This document shows, piece by piece, positions 1 to 7,557 of a stretch of DNA of 40,992 nucleotides. A program made the position numbers and the translations under genes. The stretch is from an uncultured bacterium (GTDB taxonomy: Bacteria; UBP6; UBA1177; JAKLFG01). The stretch covers positions 1 to 40,992 of the forward strand of contig CALMRE010000063.1 of assembly GCA_937871295.1 (NCBI GenBank), given 5' to 3'. The notes beneath the pieces are model-generated. The model was not told the origin of the DNA and made no database searches. It saw only the letters and a program-made list of their open reading frames with translations. Within the stretch, counting starts at the first letter, position 1. Every line of letters starts with the position of its first letter.

Positions 1-19
1 TGTCAGTGGGCGAGGAAAA

Positions 20-48
20 TTGACCCCACGGCCGATTTCTGGCACACT
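20..48 (+). promoter_or_regulatory. weak candidate sigma70 promoter for the first lipoprotein gene
   Basis: TTGACC (20-25) and CACACT (43-48) are separated by 17 nt and lie about 35 nt before the start codon. The -35 matches consensus at five of six bases but the -10 at only three of six, so this is a tentative call. The true promoter could lie upstream of the window. Confidence 0.25.
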
Positions 49-82
49 AGGCCGGTAACTTCCCAAAGGGAGGAGGACGATG

Positions 83-1489
83 ATGCGTTTATGGATGCTC
101 TTGACGGCGGCGGCCCTGCTGTTGGCCGCCTGCGAGGGGAACACGGTCAAGACGGTCAAGGACAACGATACGGCGGGCGACGATACCACCGTCGTCGGCG
201 ATGATGACACGGCGGGTAGCGATTTCGCCCCGGTCGACGCCGATTTCGCCGAAAGTTGCGGCGATGGTGCGATCAACAACGGCGAGCCGTGCGACGGTAA
301 CATGGTCAACTGCACCGCCATCGATCCGGTGAAATATACCGGCGGGAAGGCGAAGTGCAACGAGACCTGCACCGGCTACGACACGATCACCTGCGACGAG
401 AATCCGTCGGTCTGCGGCAACGGCATCGTCGAGTCGCCCGAGTTGTGCGACGGGACCATCGACAACTGCGTCGACATCGATCCGTTCATCTTCGCGGCGG
501 GTAAGGCGCGCTGCAAGGAGGACTGTTCCGGCTGGGATACCGAGACCTGCGAAAGTACGGGCGACTACTGCGGCGACGGCATGAAGAGCGAGACCGAATT
601 CTGCGACGGCGACGCGAAGGCCTGCACCGACATCAATCCGGGGCTCTACGAAAGCGGTAACGCGCCGTGCAACCAGTGGTGCAGCGGCTACGATACGACC
701 TCCTGCGTGGTCATCCAGTCGGTCTGCGGCGACGGCACGGTCGAGGGGACCGAGGTCTGCGAGGAGGGGACGCTGGAAGACTGCGTCGACATAGATCCCT
801 TCTCCTACAGCGGCGGCAAGGCCTACTGCCTCGACGACTGTTCCGGCTACGACATCGTCACCTGCGAAGAGAATTCGAGCGGCACGCTCTTCTATGATTC
901 GTTCGAGAACGGCGAGTCGAAATGGCTCCTCGAAAAGGACTGGCAGATAGGGTCGCCCAATTATACCGTGAGCGTCACCGAATCGATAACCGGTGCCTAC
1001 AGCGGCGCAAATGTGCTCGCCACCAACCTCACCGGTCCGTACACCCTCGCCGGAGCGCAAGGGTCCGGTTACACCGAAGCGGCCATTATCGCAAATTCGA
1101 TAACGATACCGACCGGCAAAACGACGACCCTCATGTTCCGCGCTTATGTTTACACCGAATACTACACCTCCACTTCCGACCCCACCCAGAACGCGTGGTA
1201 TGACGGGATGATCGTCGAGTTGTATGAGGACGGGACCAAGCTCGACGATCCGATGCTCGAATCGAATGTAGCATCGCTGGTCGATGTATTTAAAGTCCCC
1301 TCCGCGGGCGGTTATGTCTCAAAGACCGGCATCCGCGGCCACAGCGCCGCCGACACTTATGCCCTCTTCTCGGCCGATCTTTCGGCCTACGCGGGCAAGA
1401 CGGTATCGATCAGTTTCCTGTTCATCAGCGACTACATGGGGAACAATTTCGGCATCGCGATGGACGACGTCACGATAACGGCCGAGTAA
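83..1489 (+). CDS. Cys-rich repeat lipoprotein with C-terminal beta-sandwich-like domain
   Basis: The predicted product is a 468-residue secreted lipoprotein. An N-terminal signal peptide ends in a lipobox (LAAC, Cys17), followed by an Asp/Thr-rich low-complexity spacer (residues 20-55). Four about 52-residue Cys-rich repeats follow (Cys59-104, 111-156, 163-208, 215-261). Each starts CGDG or CGNG, then has ExC(D/E), a Cys followed by xxIxP, and ends CxG(Y/W)Dxxx(C). This resembles the disulfide-rich repeats (DUF4215-like) of Myxococcota surface proteins. Residues about 265-468 begin FYDSFENG and look like a jelly-roll or MAM-type adhesive domain. I chose the ATG at 83 over the one at 80 because AGGAGG (71-76) is 6 nt from 83 but only 3 nt from 80. 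The next lipoprotein gene follows after 40 nt, so the two may be co-transcribed. Function is unknown; a cell-surface binding role is an inference. Confidence 0.8.
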   Translation: MRLWMLLTAAALLLAACEGNTVKTVKDNDTAGDDTTVVGDDDTAGSDFAPVDADFAESCGDGAINNGEPCDGNMVNCTAIDPVKYTGGKAKCNETCTGYDTITCDENPSVCGNGIVESPELCDGTIDNCVDIDPFIFAAGKARCKEDCSGWDTETCESTGDYCGDGMKSETEFCDGDAKACTDINPGLYESGNAPCNQWCSGYDTTSCVVIQSVCGDGTVEGTEVCEEGTLEDCVDIDPFSYSGGKAYCLDDCSGYDIVTCEENSSGTLFYDSFENGESKWLLEKDWQIGSPNYTVSVTESITGAYSGANVLATNLTGPYTLAGAQGSGYTEAAIIANSITIPTGKTTTLMFRAYVYTEYYTSTSDPTQNAWYDGMIVELYEDGTKLDDPMLESNVASLVDVFKVPSAGGYVSKTGIRGHSAADTYALFSADLSAYAGKTVSISFLFISDYMGNNFGIAMDDVTITAE

Positions 1490-1529
1490 CGCGCTTTTTC
1501 AAGTTGTTATTCATAGCGGGGAGGGGCCC

Positions 1530-3644
1530 ATGCGGAAGAACATCTTGGCAATCATTTTCGTGGTGACATTTTTGGTTGCCTGCACCGTCTCCTATGACGA
1601 TACGGAAGACAAACAGGCGGCGACCTATACCGATCCGGTGACCGGACTGATGTGGGAAGGTGCGGGATCCGAGGACGAGTCATATATGGATGCTGCGAAG
1701 AATTATTGCGAAGGACTCGTATTGGAGAATTTTGGTGACTGGCGTTTGCCGACGATAACAGAACTAAGGACACTTATCCACGGTTGCGCTAGTACAGCGA
1801 CCAGCGGCGATTGTGAAGTCGCCGATCCCGATTGTCTGGGGGAAACATGCGGTGATTTGTGCGATTATTGCAACAACAAGAATGGACCGGGCATCGATGG
1901 ATATTATTGGGATCCCGGTGCCGACAAGGCGTTCTGGAACGAAGAGGATAATGACTTCGTTTTCTTGAGTTCCTCGGAGGTTTCCGACGGCGAGGATATG
2001 GTTTGGCTCGTCGATTTTGCCACAGGAGAGGTCTACTATGACGAACTCAACTGGTATGACCAACGCCATAAGACCCATTGTGTGCGGACCACAGCGCCGC
2101 TTGCCGTCGGCGATAAGTGCAGCAAAGGACTCTCCTTCTGTCGCGACAACACGGCGTATGCCTGCAAATCAGGAAAACTGGCGATAGTCGAGGACTGCAC
2201 AAAAAACGACAAGGCCTGCTATTACGAAGGGATCGACACCACGGCAATATGCCTTGACAAGCCGCCGGTGCCGGTCGTGGCCCTTCGCTACCAGAACCCG
2301 TTAGATGGTATTAAAACCCATCGGGTCATAAAGGACAATATCGCGATCATGGTTTCCGCCACATGTCCGATGAAAGAGAATCTTGATGCGGCGACCGAAA
2401 AGAAATGCCGGGACAGCTTGATCGTTGATGCGGCGACCGCAGAGAACACTCTGACGGAGAACAGTTTTGTTCAGCAATGCTGTGCCTCGGATTGGAAAGA
2501 GAAGTATTGCCTCAAATTTCGCTGGGCGACGATCGAAACGCCGACCCCTTATACCGCCGAGACCCGCATCCAGTTGAAGAACATTGCCGGTGCCGAAGAG
2601 GGAGTTTGGTACACGACCTGCGATGGACAGGATCCGACGTTAGCCTTTTTCAAGGCTCACATGCTGACGCCGACCGCCGAGGGAAAGGAGTACAAGGTGC
2701 AGATAGAGGCGGCGACCGTCGATCGGTTGACCGGCGTCGAGAGCGATATCGTGGCAAAGATCGATGCGCCTAACATCATTCCTAATGCCCGCGTGATGGT
2801 TCAGTTGACTTGGAAAGAGGGCTTGCAGAACCGCTCCCAGCTCGATCGACAGGAAGGATTCAGAGTCGATCTCGACCTGCATTTGATCAAAAAGAAGGGA
2901 ATGGATTTCTGTGCGGTCGAATCGGGAACCGATGGACTTCTCTGTACGGCGATGGAAACACCATTGTTTCCCGGGGCGGGAACGGCGACCCATGATGACT
3001 GCCATTTCAATGATGTCGGGGACAATGGCGGCTATTCATGGGCTAACTGCGACAGCGATTTCAAAACCATTTCTTGGCACGCGGCGCTTGACCTGGGCAA
3101 TATGTGGGGCGGTGGTGATTATACGAGCCCCGAAACGATAGACCTCGGTCCGATAGACGACATCGATCCGAAGGACGGACAGCCCGATGTGAATCCCTTC
3201 ACCGACGACTACCTACTTCTGGTCAATTACAACTATTGTCAAAATTTGGAAGAAGGAGGATCGGAAGCCGACTGTGTGGAAGGAGGCGCGAACTACAATG
3301 CCCATGCCCGAATCGATATTTTCGTCGACGGTGTCCGGGTACCGCGCGAAGGAAAGGACGAAGCAACATTGACGAGAAAGGAATTCATTATCCGGCCTTT
3401 TGAGTGGGTTGCGGTCAATCTCATCAGTTGGGATCAATCCAAAAGTGGCCAGTGGTCGGGCGATGCGGTCGTCGCAAATGCGCCGGCGACGCACCAAAAA
3501 GTGTGTCAGTTTTTGATAGAATACTGTCATAACGCCCCAATCTGGGACTGGAACGCATTCGAGACATGGGTTACTTCGGATCCAAATGTCGAACCGTATA
3601 CCGGCGGCTATGGTACCTGTTACACTTACGGTACGCGGCAGTAA
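1530..3644 (+). CDS. DUF1566-domain lipoprotein
   Basis: The 704-residue predicted outer-surface lipoprotein has a signal peptide with lipobox LVAC (Cys18). Residues about 32-188 match the DUF1566 pattern: a start TDPVTGLMW, a WRLPT core, SSS near 148 and a closing HCVR. DUF1566 is related in fold to C-type lectin-like sulfatase-modifying-factor domains. A short Cys-rich stretch (about 197-240) follows. The remainder is a large domain containing VDLDLHLI, a pattern seen in DUF2135/YfaP-like beta-sandwich domains, and many Cys residues that suggest disulfides. A GGGGAGGGG ribosome binding site lies just before the ATG. It probably forms an operon with the preceding lipoprotein gene and ends 7 nt from the converging pgpA stop. 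Substrate and role are unknown. Confidence 0.8.
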   Translation: MRKNILAIIFVVTFLVACTVSYDDTEDKQAATYTDPVTGLMWEGAGSEDESYMDAAKNYCEGLVLENFGDWRLPTITELRTLIHGCASTATSGDCEVADPDCLGETCGDLCDYCNNKNGPGIDGYYWDPGADKAFWNEEDNDFVFLSSSEVSDGEDMVWLVDFATGEVYYDELNWYDQRHKTHCVRTTAPLAVGDKCSKGLSFCRDNTAYACKSGKLAIVEDCTKNDKACYYEGIDTTAICLDKPPVPVVALRYQNPLDGIKTHRVIKDNIAIMVSATCPMKENLDAATEKKCRDSLIVDAATAENTLTENSFVQQCCASDWKEKYCLKFRWATIETPTPYTAETRIQLKNIAGAEEGVWYTTCDGQDPTLAFFKAHMLTPTAEGKEYKVQIEAATVDRLTGVESDIVAKIDAPNIIPNARVMVQLTWKEGLQNRSQLDRQEGFRVDLDLHLIKKKGMDFCAVESGTDGLLCTAMETPLFPGAGTATHDDCHFNDVGDNGGYSWANCDSDFKTISWHAALDLGNMWGGGDYTSPETIDLGPIDDIDPKDGQPDVNPFTDDYLLLVNYNYCQNLEEGGSEADCVEGGANYNAHARIDIFVDGVRVPREGKDEATLTRKEFIIRPFEWVAVNLISWDQSKSGQWSGDAVVANAPATHQKVCQFLIEYCHNAPIWDWNAFETWVTSDPNVEPYTGGYGTCYTYGTRQ

Positions 3645-3651
3645 GCCGGAA

Positions 3652-4164
3652 CTAGGAGATCAGCCCCGCGAGCCATCCCGGCGCGGCCAGTTGGACCGCC
3701 CACAGCACACATCCCGCATAGGCGCCGCTCACCAGATCGTCGAGCAGAATGCCCCATGAACCGTGCAGGTTGCGATCTATCCAGCGAGCCGGTTGTATCT
3801 TGATGATGTCGAGGACGCGGAACAGAAGAAATCCGAAGGTCGCCGCGACGAATGGGTCGCCCTGAAAGACGATGGGGACCATAAGGTATCCGGCGATCTC
3901 GTCGAGGATGAACTGCCCCGGATCGTCGGCCTTCCGCGCCTTGCCGCGCCAGAATTCGACCGCCCACGGCGTCAGGATGTGGTTGAGCCACGAAACGATG
4001 AGGAGACACGCGACGAGCCACGGAACGAGCAGTTCCCACGGCAGAAAATACCAGCCTACGAGGTGCAGTACGACGCCCCAGAGCGCCCCGAACGAACCCG
4101 GCGCGAGCGGCAGAAGTCCCATGTAGCCGCCGGTGGCGATGAATTTTTTCAGATGTTCGGTCAT
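3652..4164 (-). CDS. pgpA: phosphatidylglycerophosphatase A
   Basis: The 170-residue integral membrane enzyme would remove the phosphate from phosphatidylglycerophosphate to give phosphatidylglycerol at the inner membrane. The family signature is visible: GLLPLAPGSFG near the N-terminus and FILDEIAGYLM in the middle (the acidic DE pair is the conserved active-site element), with about four hydrophobic segments. The ATG at 4164 begins MTEHLKK one nucleotide after the pepF stop, so translation is probably coupled. A longer in-frame start at 4242 would lie inside pepF and add 26 atypical residues, so it was rejected. It converges on the lipoprotein gene that ends at 3644, and no terminator is visible in the 7-nt gap. 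Confidence 0.88.
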   Translation of the reverse strand: MTEHLKKFIATGGYMGLLPLAPGSFGALWGVVLHLVGWYFLPWELLVPWLVACLLIVSWLNHILTPWAVEFWRGKARKADDPGQFILDEIAGYLMVPIVFQGDPFVAATFGFLLFRVLDIIKIQPARWIDRNLHGSWGILLDDLVSGAYAGCVLWAVQLAAPGWLAGLIS

Positions 4165-4165
4165 G

Positions 4166-5932
4166 CTACAGCGCGCAGAAGGTATCGATATCCTTGCCGA
4201 CGATGGCGAGCGATCCACGCCAGAAATCGGGCTTGCGGACATCGATCTTCATCAGTTTCGCGACGGTGGCGATATCGTTCTTTCCCGTTTCCTGCAAGAG
4301 CCGGTCATATTCCTTCACGAAGCGGTCGCCGCGCTTCAGATATTCGGCGTAGAGCCCCTTGGCGAAGAGCAGTCCGAAGGCGTAGGGGAAGTTGTAGAAG
4401 TTGTGGTCGGGGTCGTAGTAGTGCGGTTTGCAGAGCCACATGTAGGGATGGAGCGTATCCTTGTCGAGTCCGTCGCCGTAGGCCTCCTTCTGGGCGTTCA
4501 GCATCAACTCTTTGAGGGCGGCCACCGGCACCGACGACCCGGCGCGGTTCTCGAAGAGCGCCGTCTCAAAGAGGAAGCGGCTGTAGATATCGACGATGAC
4601 CTGCGTGGCCCCCTGCAACTGGCTTTCGAGTATCGCCGCCGCGTCGGCCTTCTTGGCGCTCTGTACCGCCGCCTGCGTGATGATGGTCTCGCAGAAGATC
4701 GATGCGGTCTCGGCCAGCGGCATCGGATAGTCGCTGTTGAGGAACGATTCGCCCGTCAGGCAGTGCCCGTGGTAGGCGTGGCCCAGTTCATGGGCGATGG
4801 TGGTGACATTGGTGAAACTGCCGCTGAAGTTCGACAGTATCCGGCTCTCGCCGATGGGATGGATGTTATAGCAGAAGGCGCCGCCCACTTTGCCTTTGCG
4901 CGGTTCGGCGTCTATCCAGTGTTTTTTGAAGGCATTGTCGGCGAATTTGCCCAGCTCGGGGCTGAACGACGAGAAGTTCCGCACGATGAAGGCATGCGCC
5001 GTGTCGTAGGTGAACTGGAGGTCGCTTTTTGCCACCGGGGCGAAGAGATCGTAGAACGGCAAGCCGCCTTTGTGGCCGAGCAGTTTCGCCTTTTTGCGGA
5101 GATATGTACGGAACTGCGGCAGGCTTTCGCGCATCGCCGTGAGGAGCGCGTCAAGCGTCTTTTTGTCCATCCGCGCATGGTGAAGCGTCATGGCGAGCGG
5201 GCTGTCGAACCCGCGCAGGGCGGCGGTGGTGATGACCTCTCCCTTTATCGCGTTGAGGCACGCGGCCGACGATTCTTCGACCTTCGCGTAGGCGGCGAGT
5301 TCGGCCTCGAAGGCCGCCTTGCGGACCTTCCGGTCGCCGTCGTAGGCGAGGTTGCGCGCCGCCGGAAGCGGCAGTTCCTCGGTCTTGTTCCCTATCTTCA
5401 CCGGGACCATGAGGGTCGAGGTGAGGGTGTTCTGGAGCGAGCCCCACGCGGTGGAGCCGGTCATCCGCATCTTGGCGATGAGCACCTCTTCGCGCTCCGA
5501 GAGCATGTGTTTGGTGTTCTCCTGTATCTCGCGGAGGTAGAAGAGATGTTCGCCGATGAGGTCGGACTTCTGCGCCAGCGCGTCGAGGTTCTTCACCCCG
5601 GCGAGCCACTGGGCGAACTTCACGCGGTCCTCGGCCGTTTCGGCGAGCATCCGGTCGATCGCTTCGAGCGCCATCTTGGCGGTGTCGTCGGAGGTGTTGA
5701 CGGCGAACGAGAGGTTGGCGAAGACGCCGAGTTTCTCGTTCAGCGTCGTTAGCGCGATGCGCTGCTTCAGGTATTCTTCGATGGTCGTGACCGGATTTTT
5801 GCCCTTACCGAGCCGCGTGAGCGTCCAGCGGCGCAGGGTGACGATCTCGGCGGCGAGTCGCGCCATGTCCTTCTTGAAGGCGGGTGCGGCGAACGACGGA
5901 TACAATTCTTTCAGGCTCCAGCGCATCTCCAT
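4166..5932 (-). CDS. pepF: M3B family oligoendopeptidase F
   Basis: The 588-residue cytoplasmic zinc metallopeptidase cleaves short peptides and belongs to family M3B. The catalytic HELGH motif is at residues 381-385 inside TIAHELGHAYHGH. A downstream acidic helix (PLAETASIFCE) supplies the third zinc ligand in this family. Length and the N-terminal WSLKELYPSF region fit PepF. A G-rich Shine-Dalgarno sequence (GGGGGGAG) precedes the ATG at 5932; a second ATG two codons in is possible. A candidate promoter lies at 5965-5993. It is followed at 1-nt spacing by pgpA, so both probably share a transcript. The functional pairing is not obvious and may only be positional. Confidence 0.92.
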   Translation of the reverse strand: MEMRWSLKELYPSFAAPAFKKDMARLAAEIVTLRRWTLTRLGKGKNPVTTIEEYLKQRIALTTLNEKLGVFANLSFAVNTSDDTAKMALEAIDRMLAETAEDRVKFAQWLAGVKNLDALAQKSDLIGEHLFYLREIQENTKHMLSEREEVLIAKMRMTGSTAWGSLQNTLTSTLMVPVKIGNKTEELPLPAARNLAYDGDRKVRKAAFEAELAAYAKVEESSAACLNAIKGEVITTAALRGFDSPLAMTLHHARMDKKTLDALLTAMRESLPQFRTYLRKKAKLLGHKGGLPFYDLFAPVAKSDLQFTYDTAHAFIVRNFSSFSPELGKFADNAFKKHWIDAEPRKGKVGGAFCYNIHPIGESRILSNFSGSFTNVTTIAHELGHAYHGHCLTGESFLNSDYPMPLAETASIFCETIITQAAVQSAKKADAAAILESQLQGATQVIVDIYSRFLFETALFENRAGSSVPVAALKELMLNAQKEAYGDGLDKDTLHPYMWLCKPHYYDPDHNFYNFPYAFGLLFAKGLYAEYLKRGDRFVKEYDRLLQETGKNDIATVAKLMKIDVRKPDFWRGSLAIVGKDIDTFCAL

Positions 5933-5964
5933 GGGCTCCCCCCGTGTGAGTTCAATGACGGTGC

Positions 5965-5993
5965 AGTATAGCGCCGGAAATTTTTAAGCGCAA
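5965..5993 (-). promoter_or_regulatory. candidate sigma70 promoter for pepF-pgpA
   Basis: On the minus strand TTGCGC (5993-5988), a 17-nt spacer and TATACT (5970-5965) lie about 30 nt upstream of the pepF start. The -10 matches consensus at five of six bases and the -35 at three of six, with ideal spacing. It is the best promoter candidate in the 109-nt gap before pepF. Confidence 0.5.
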
Positions 5994-6008
5994 GAAATGA
6001 GAAGGAAA

Positions 6009-6040
6009 ATTGTAAAAAAGGGAAACACCGAAAAGAGGTG
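6009..6040 (-). terminator. weak terminator-like hairpin after the small lipoprotein gene
   Basis: Directly after the TAA at 6042-6044 the minus strand reads CACC, a 7-nt loop, then GGTG (6040-6026), followed a few bases later by a run of six T (6019-6014). The stem is only 4 bp plus a possible 2-bp extension across a mismatch. It is listed as a tentative end for the transcript that starts near 6525. Confidence 0.3.
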
Positions 6041-6041
6041 A

Positions 6042-6503
6042 TTACTTGCGACAATCTACTACGCACTTATTTTCGCGACATCTTGCCGCATATTTCTTTT
6101 CGAGACAAAAATGAACCATGTGATCAAAATCAAAGCATTTTCTGTTTTTGCTTATTATTTTTTTTATTTCTTCTTCAGCTTTTCGGTTGACCTCTCTCAC
6201 ATCAAACGAGTCAATAGTTACCAAGATACAATCTTCATCTCTTACGCAAGACAAGTTCTTTTCTCTTACGATGAATGCTTGAATCATCAAATTTTTGCAC
6301 GGGATTGAAACCTCGTCATTATCGATGAGCCCCTTAATTTTTTCATATATGCCTATTTCTTTGGTTTCTTTAATGTGTTGTCGAAGTTCTATCTTCTCAG
6401 GGTCTTTTTCTTCGCATCCGGTGGTATGCATAAGAAAAGCAAGCAGGAGAAATGAAGCGGTGGCAAGGGAAACAGAAAGTTTTTTGTCAGCGTTGTTCAT
6501 CAT
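6042..6503 (-). CDS. small Cys-rich lipoprotein of unknown function
   Basis: The product is a 153-residue predicted lipoprotein: a charged N-terminus, a hydrophobic stretch ending MHTTGC, then an acidic/basic helical segment and several Cys residues. The motif CVRDEDC resembles the CxxDxDC pattern common in small secreted proteins of Myxococcota-like bacteria. I recognise no catalytic domain. A longer ORF starts at 6605, but its first 34 codons run through a promoter and ribosome binding site. The -10 at 6532-6537 puts the transcript start near 6525, and AGGGAAGGGG (6520-6511) is best spaced for the ATG at 6503 or 6500. Its promoter lies in the left copy of the ~100-bp direct repeat, so it shares regulation signals with the nucleotidyltransferase module upstream. 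Confidence 0.7.
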   Translation of the reverse strand: MMNNADKKLSVSLATASFLLLAFLMHTTGCEEKDPEKIELRQHIKETKEIGIYEKIKGLIDNDEVSIPCKNLMIQAFIVREKNLSCVRDEDCILVTIDSFDVREVNRKAEEEIKKIISKNRKCFDFDHMVHFCLEKKYAARCRENKCVVDCRK

Positions 6504-6531
6504 GGTCATGCCCCTTCCCTTCAGACTCCTC

Positions 6532-6560
6532 ATTCTACTTTTTGCCGTCGGACAAGTCAA
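6532..6560 (-). promoter_or_regulatory. sigma70-type promoter of the small lipoprotein gene
   Basis: On the minus strand TTGACT (6560-6555), 17 nt and TAGAAT (6537-6532) match consensus at five of six bases in each hexamer. The predicted transcript start near 6525 leaves a short leader with an AGGGAAGGGG ribosome binding site before the ATG at 6503. The same promoter occurs in the right repeat copy. Confidence 0.75.
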
Positions 6561-6575
6561 CAGCGACGAAAAGAG

Positions 6576-6602
6576 AAAAAATCGCCCCGAAAAACACAGG
6601 AC
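6576..6602 (-). terminator. terminator-like hairpin in left repeat copy
   Basis: On the minus strand GTCCTG (6602-6597) and CGGGGC (6589-6584) can form a 6-bp stem with two G-U pairs, followed by a T6 tract (6581-6576). It lies after the stop of the 79-residue partner gene and before the lipoprotein promoter, where a terminator is expected. It is weaker than the right copy because one C-G pair has become U-G. Confidence 0.45.
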
Positions 6603-6663
6603 CAATTTCCGATGTATCGTAAAACGGTTCTTAACTTTCGCTTAGGTTTTTGCCTTACGGTTG

Positions 6664-6903
6664 CTATTGTCGGTTCAGTCCCAACTTGTCGGCGAACTTG
6701 ATGAACCGCGCCTGCATGAGCACTAGACTCCTCTCCGATTTCGGCTGCTTGAAACGCATTCCCATATCGAGCAACGCATCGACGATACGCCAGTCGTAGG
6801 GCCGATTCGCTAATTCTTCGTCGCGTATACGCTGAAGTTCGGGACCCGCCTTTACCCACTGCTGGACGACCTGACGCTCCTGTTCCCGGGTAATGGTGCT
6901 CAT
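6664..6903 (-). CDS. small helical partner of the nucleotidyltransferase (possible antitoxin or cofactor)
   Basis: The product is 79 residues, charged and predicted mostly helical, beginning MSTITREQERQVV and containing GPELQRIRDEEL. It has no DNA-binding motif I can name and no HEPN RxxxxH motif, so it is not a classical HEPN partner of an MNT antitoxin. Its ATG (6903) overlaps the TGA of the upstream nucleotidyltransferase by 4 nt (ATGA), which indicates translational coupling and suggests a fixed stoichiometric pair. Short proteins with a GPEL-RIR-EEL type helix beside AbiEii-like nucleotidyltransferases are something I recall from other genomes, but I could not verify this. Role as antitoxin, adaptor or neither is unresolved. 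Confidence 0.65.
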   Translation of the reverse strand: MSTITREQERQVVQQWVKAGPELQRIRDEELANRPYDWRIVDALLDMGMRFKQPKSERSLVLMQARFIKFADKLGLNRQ

Positions 6904-7463
6904 TTTTTCACCTTCAATAAGCCCTTGACACGCGGAATGATCTCGTCATCCTCTTTCAAGGCGCAGAGTAGTTCCAACTGACGGAAGATATAGGGATGGT
7001 CAAGTCGCTTGCCCTGCCGCTTGATGATCCCTTCGATATCGCTCCAATCGTGGGGCCGTCCCGCGAATGCCTTTGATACGAGCAGATCTTCGGCGGTGCA
7101 CATCGGTAGAATCAGGCCGGGAGCGAACTCGAAATTCACGGCCCGAGCCAACATCTCTTCTTCGAACGACAGCGCACCGAAGGCGACATCGACAGCGGCA
7201 CCGTTAGGCATGGTGATGAGTAAAACCCGGCTTCGCAGGGAAAATTCAAGCGCGGTTGATATGCGGGGAGCGTAGTGGGTCAGTATCTCCCGCGCAAAAG
7301 TTTCCTCATTGCCAAAACCGGTCAGAAGCGTCAGATCGACATCCTGTGTGGTGCGCGGTTCGCCCCATCTCTGAACAGCAAGTCCGCCGATGATACAGTA
7401 ACGCCAGCCTTTGCTGTCGAAAAACCGGCCGATATCGGCCGCCGCCTCGAATAACAGGTTCAC
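6900..7463 (-). CDS. AbiEii/MNT-like nucleotidyltransferase-fold protein
   Basis: The 187-residue product carries the minimal polymerase-beta nucleotidyltransferase signature: GG at residues 26-27 (IIGGLAV), catalytic acids Asp41 and Asp43 in TTQDVDL, and a third Asp92 in AAVDVAF. A C-terminal helix with AEDLLVSKAF and DWSDI is typical of AbiEii/AbiGii-like and MNT families. Such proteins add nucleotides to tRNA or a partner protein in toxin-antitoxin or phage-defence systems. I chose GTG at 7463: GGGAGG lies 6 nt before it, and the -10 at 7488-7493 puts the transcript start near 7481, downstream of the ATG at 7484. It overlaps the small partner gene by 4 nt. Whether it acts as toxin or antitoxin cannot be told from sequence. 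Confidence 0.75.
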   Translation of the reverse strand: MNLLFEAAADIGRFFDSKGWRYCIIGGLAVQRWGEPRTTQDVDLTLLTGFGNEETFAREILTHYAPRISTALEFSLRSRVLLITMPNGAAVDVAFGALSFEEEMLARAVNFEFAPGLILPMCTAEDLLVSKAFAGRPHDWSDIEGIIKRQGKRLDHPYIFRQLELLCALKEDDEIIPRVKGLLKVKK

Positions 7464-7487
7464 ACCATCCTCCCGAATGAGCATCCC

Positions 7488-7516
7488 ATTCTACTTTTTG
7501 CCGACGGACAAGTCAA
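7488..7516 (-). promoter_or_regulatory. sigma70-type promoter of the nucleotidyltransferase module
   Basis: On the minus strand TTGACT (7516-7511), 17 nt and TAGAAT (7493-7488) form a near-consensus promoter identical in both hexamers to the left repeat copy. The predicted transcript start near 7481 gives a leader of about 18 nt with GGGAGG before the GTG at 7463. Confidence 0.75.
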
Positions 7517-7531
7517 CAGCGATGAAGAGAG

Positions 7532-7557
7532 AAAAAATCGCCCCGAAAAAACGGGAC
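7532..7557 (-). terminator. intrinsic terminator-like hairpin after cvpA, in right repeat copy
   Basis: On the minus strand GTCCCG (7557-7552), a T6 loop and CGGGGC (7545-7540) form a 6-bp stem followed after two bases by a T6 tract (7537-7532). It sits about 55 nt past the cvpA stop and immediately before the next promoter. The short stem makes moderate strength likely. Confidence 0.55.

Larger units (their letters stand above)
6531..6631 (-). repeat. left copy of a ~100-bp direct repeat carrying terminator-like hairpin and promoter
   Basis: This copy aligns with 7487-7586 at roughly 93 percent identity with one single-base gap, in the same orientation. Read on the minus strand it contains a hairpin with a T-tract, then TTGACT-17-TAGAAT, and stops just before the leader of the lipoprotein gene. 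The two copies bracket the nucleotidyltransferase/partner gene pair. No terminal inverted repeats are visible, so it is not an obvious insertion sequence or MITE. Confidence 0.9.

Noticed and set aside
6042-6605. longer 187-codon version of the small lipoprotein
   Set aside because: Its first 34 codons cover the promoter and ribosome binding site and would place a non-signal sequence before the signal peptide.
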